Source: Blastomussa wellsi
Lineage: Eukaryota; Cnidaria; Anthozoa; Scleractinia; Plerogyridae
NCBI GenBank assembly: GCA_947652115.1
Contig: OX393565.1
Span: forward strand, 10,029,197 to 10,093,196
Direction: 5' to 3'
Length of the DNA stretch: 64,000 nucleotides
The translations under genes and the position numbers were made by a program. The notes under the pieces are model-generated. The model saw only the letters and a program-made list of their open reading frames with translations, was not told the origin of the DNA and ran no database searches. Positions 62,740 to 64,000 of this stretch are shown here, in pieces (position 1 is the stretch's first letter; the number at the start of each line of letters is the position of its first letter).

Positions 62740-64000
62740 AAGGCCATTGAACAGCTCCAGTTTAACCGCAAAATTTAACTCCGAAAAGAAAACCAATGAA
62801 GAAATAACTAGACAGACAAAAGGACCGATAATTTTAAAAAGTGACTGTGGTAGTTTACGACCTCAGTGAAGCAAATGTACAATGATGGACGAGTATTCTT
62901 TTTCACTTTGAGAAATGTCTTACTTTAAGTTTTCACACTCCGCGCGCGCAAGGTATTGTGGTTGGGAGAGATCCTTTAAAGAACTGTGGTTGCCCGAGTC
63001 AGAGATCTTGACAAAATAACTGCATGTATTTTCATAACAAGAGTGAAGCGTTTACGGAAGAGAAAGGAAAATACTCCAATATATGGACTATATCTGTCGT
63101 TGTATCTTCTAAAATTGCGGGGCATGACAACCTGTACGAAAACGGTCTCTTCAAAGTGAACACTCCGCTAACAGGAACAGTTTTGACGTTTACGGTTCTT
63201 CACAAACTAACTGAGACACCATTTCATTCATATTTCGAATTCAATTTGCAGTCCTTCCTCCGGAAGGACTAACTTGGGCAACAAACCCAGAGGGTCCTGG
63301 TGTAATCGGCGGTATTAGCGACCGGGAAAGAATGTGGAATCGCTTCTGTTTTCTTTAAGAAACAACAACGAGTCTACCATGTGTCCAGAATTCTTCTCGT
63401 TCTCACTGCCAGTTGAAACCGGTTTCTGCGCTTAGTGACCGTGCGACCTATTACACTGAAGGGGGGTACCAATCCCACTTCCCTCCTTTTTCTAAATCCC
63501 ACTTCCCAGCGTTCAAATCCCATTCCCAGTAGCAGAATTCAGAAAAAATCCCAGTGTTATACATACTTCCTATCACTTCAAAATTACGGCTTCAAAATAC
63601 GGCACAACAAAGATGCAAAAATTAATGACGATTTGTAAAGATGTTCTGGAGACAATTGGATCCTTTTAGACTGTACTGAAACGTGTCAGGTGGGAAAGTT
63701 GTTAATTTGTCATATGCGGCTTCGGATGATGACATACAGACACCGAGATCTTGATTACCATAAAATTCCGGTTATAAGCCCTGGGGTGCTTACCATTTAC
63801 CTGAAACCATCCGAATGAAAAATTCCCTATTAATGGTAAGCGAATTTCCATCCGGAAAGAACGGGAAAAATGGGTCCTGAACCATCAACCATATGCCAAA
63901 CGGAAATTTGAGCCCCCGATACGGTATTGTAGCAGTTGGCTCACTGTCACTATGACAACAAGTTGCTAATTAAAAACAATTAAAAATGGCGCTACACGGG
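62740..64000. other. right end of window, no recognised gene
   Basis: ORF 63024..63272 (+) has no recognisable domain. AATCCCACTTCCC-type words recur at 63471-63530. From about 63756 sequence of the form CCATAAAATTCCGGTTATAA resembles the outer end of a TA-type DNA transposon, which would extend past the window; no coding part is visible. Confidence 0.4.

Noticed and set aside
63756..64000. Left end of another DNA transposon
   Set aside because: Suggestive inverted-repeat-like wording only; the other end and any gene would lie outside the window.

Overview
The window reads as animal nuclear DNA: AT-rich, spliced genes, microsatellites, a tRNA-derived SINE and dense nested transposable elements. 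The mix of piggyBac, DIRS, Helentron-like, RTE/L2-like LINE, pogo, Tc1-like, PHIS/ISL2EU-like and Polinton elements, with THAP, P2X7-like and Frizzled-CRD coding sequence, is typical of a marine invertebrate. I favour a cnidarian, probably coral-like, from general familiarity with such sequences; no phylogeny was run.

Layout. 0-1.5 kb: 5' part of a THAP-domain gene (-). 1.7-2.1 kb: LINE endonuclease scrap. 2.3-11.6 kb: one Helentron-like element (PIF1-type helicase plus EEP endonuclease) cut by a piggyBac at a TTAA and by a DIRS tyrosine-recombinase retroelement. 11.6-19.5 kb: a second, decayed DIRS-like element (RT/RNase H left, recombinase right) whose middle is replaced by about 6.4 kb holding an SF3-helicase-like exon, a Tc1-like transposase, two copies of a 323-bp MITE and an internally deleted RTE-like LINE. 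20.5-23.2 kb: a P2X7-like pseudogene split by a SINE, and the last exon of an unknown gene. 24.8-44.4 kb: a decayed Polinton/Maverick (capsid-like protein, packaging ATPase, integrase, membrane/coiled-coil proteins, type-B polymerase). Its polymerase gene is interrupted by a separate 7.1-kb transposon (37.1-44.2 kb) with long inverted repeats, a six-exon DD34E transposase and a convergent multi-exon gene ending in a SAM-like domain. 44.4-48.2 kb: no gene seen. 48.2-50.2 kb: nearly intact pogo/Tigger element. 51.8-53.8 kb: three exons of a transposase-like gene. 55.9-56.8 kb: an intact single-exon membrane protein with a Frizzled-type CRD. 57.4-62.1 kb: a complete-looking ISL2EU/PHIS-like transposon with a spliced THAP-DDE transposase and a spliced SWIM-YqaJ nuclease gene. 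62.1-62.7 kb: an L2/CR1-like LINE scrap; the rest has no recognised gene.

The strongest candidate for something undescribed is the 37.1-44.2 kb two-gene element: both genes start just inside the inverted repeats, run toward each other through introns that keep phase, and their last exons overlap antisense. The host genes I would trust are the THAP gene at the left edge and the Frizzled-CRD gene; nearly everything else is mobile DNA in various states of decay.
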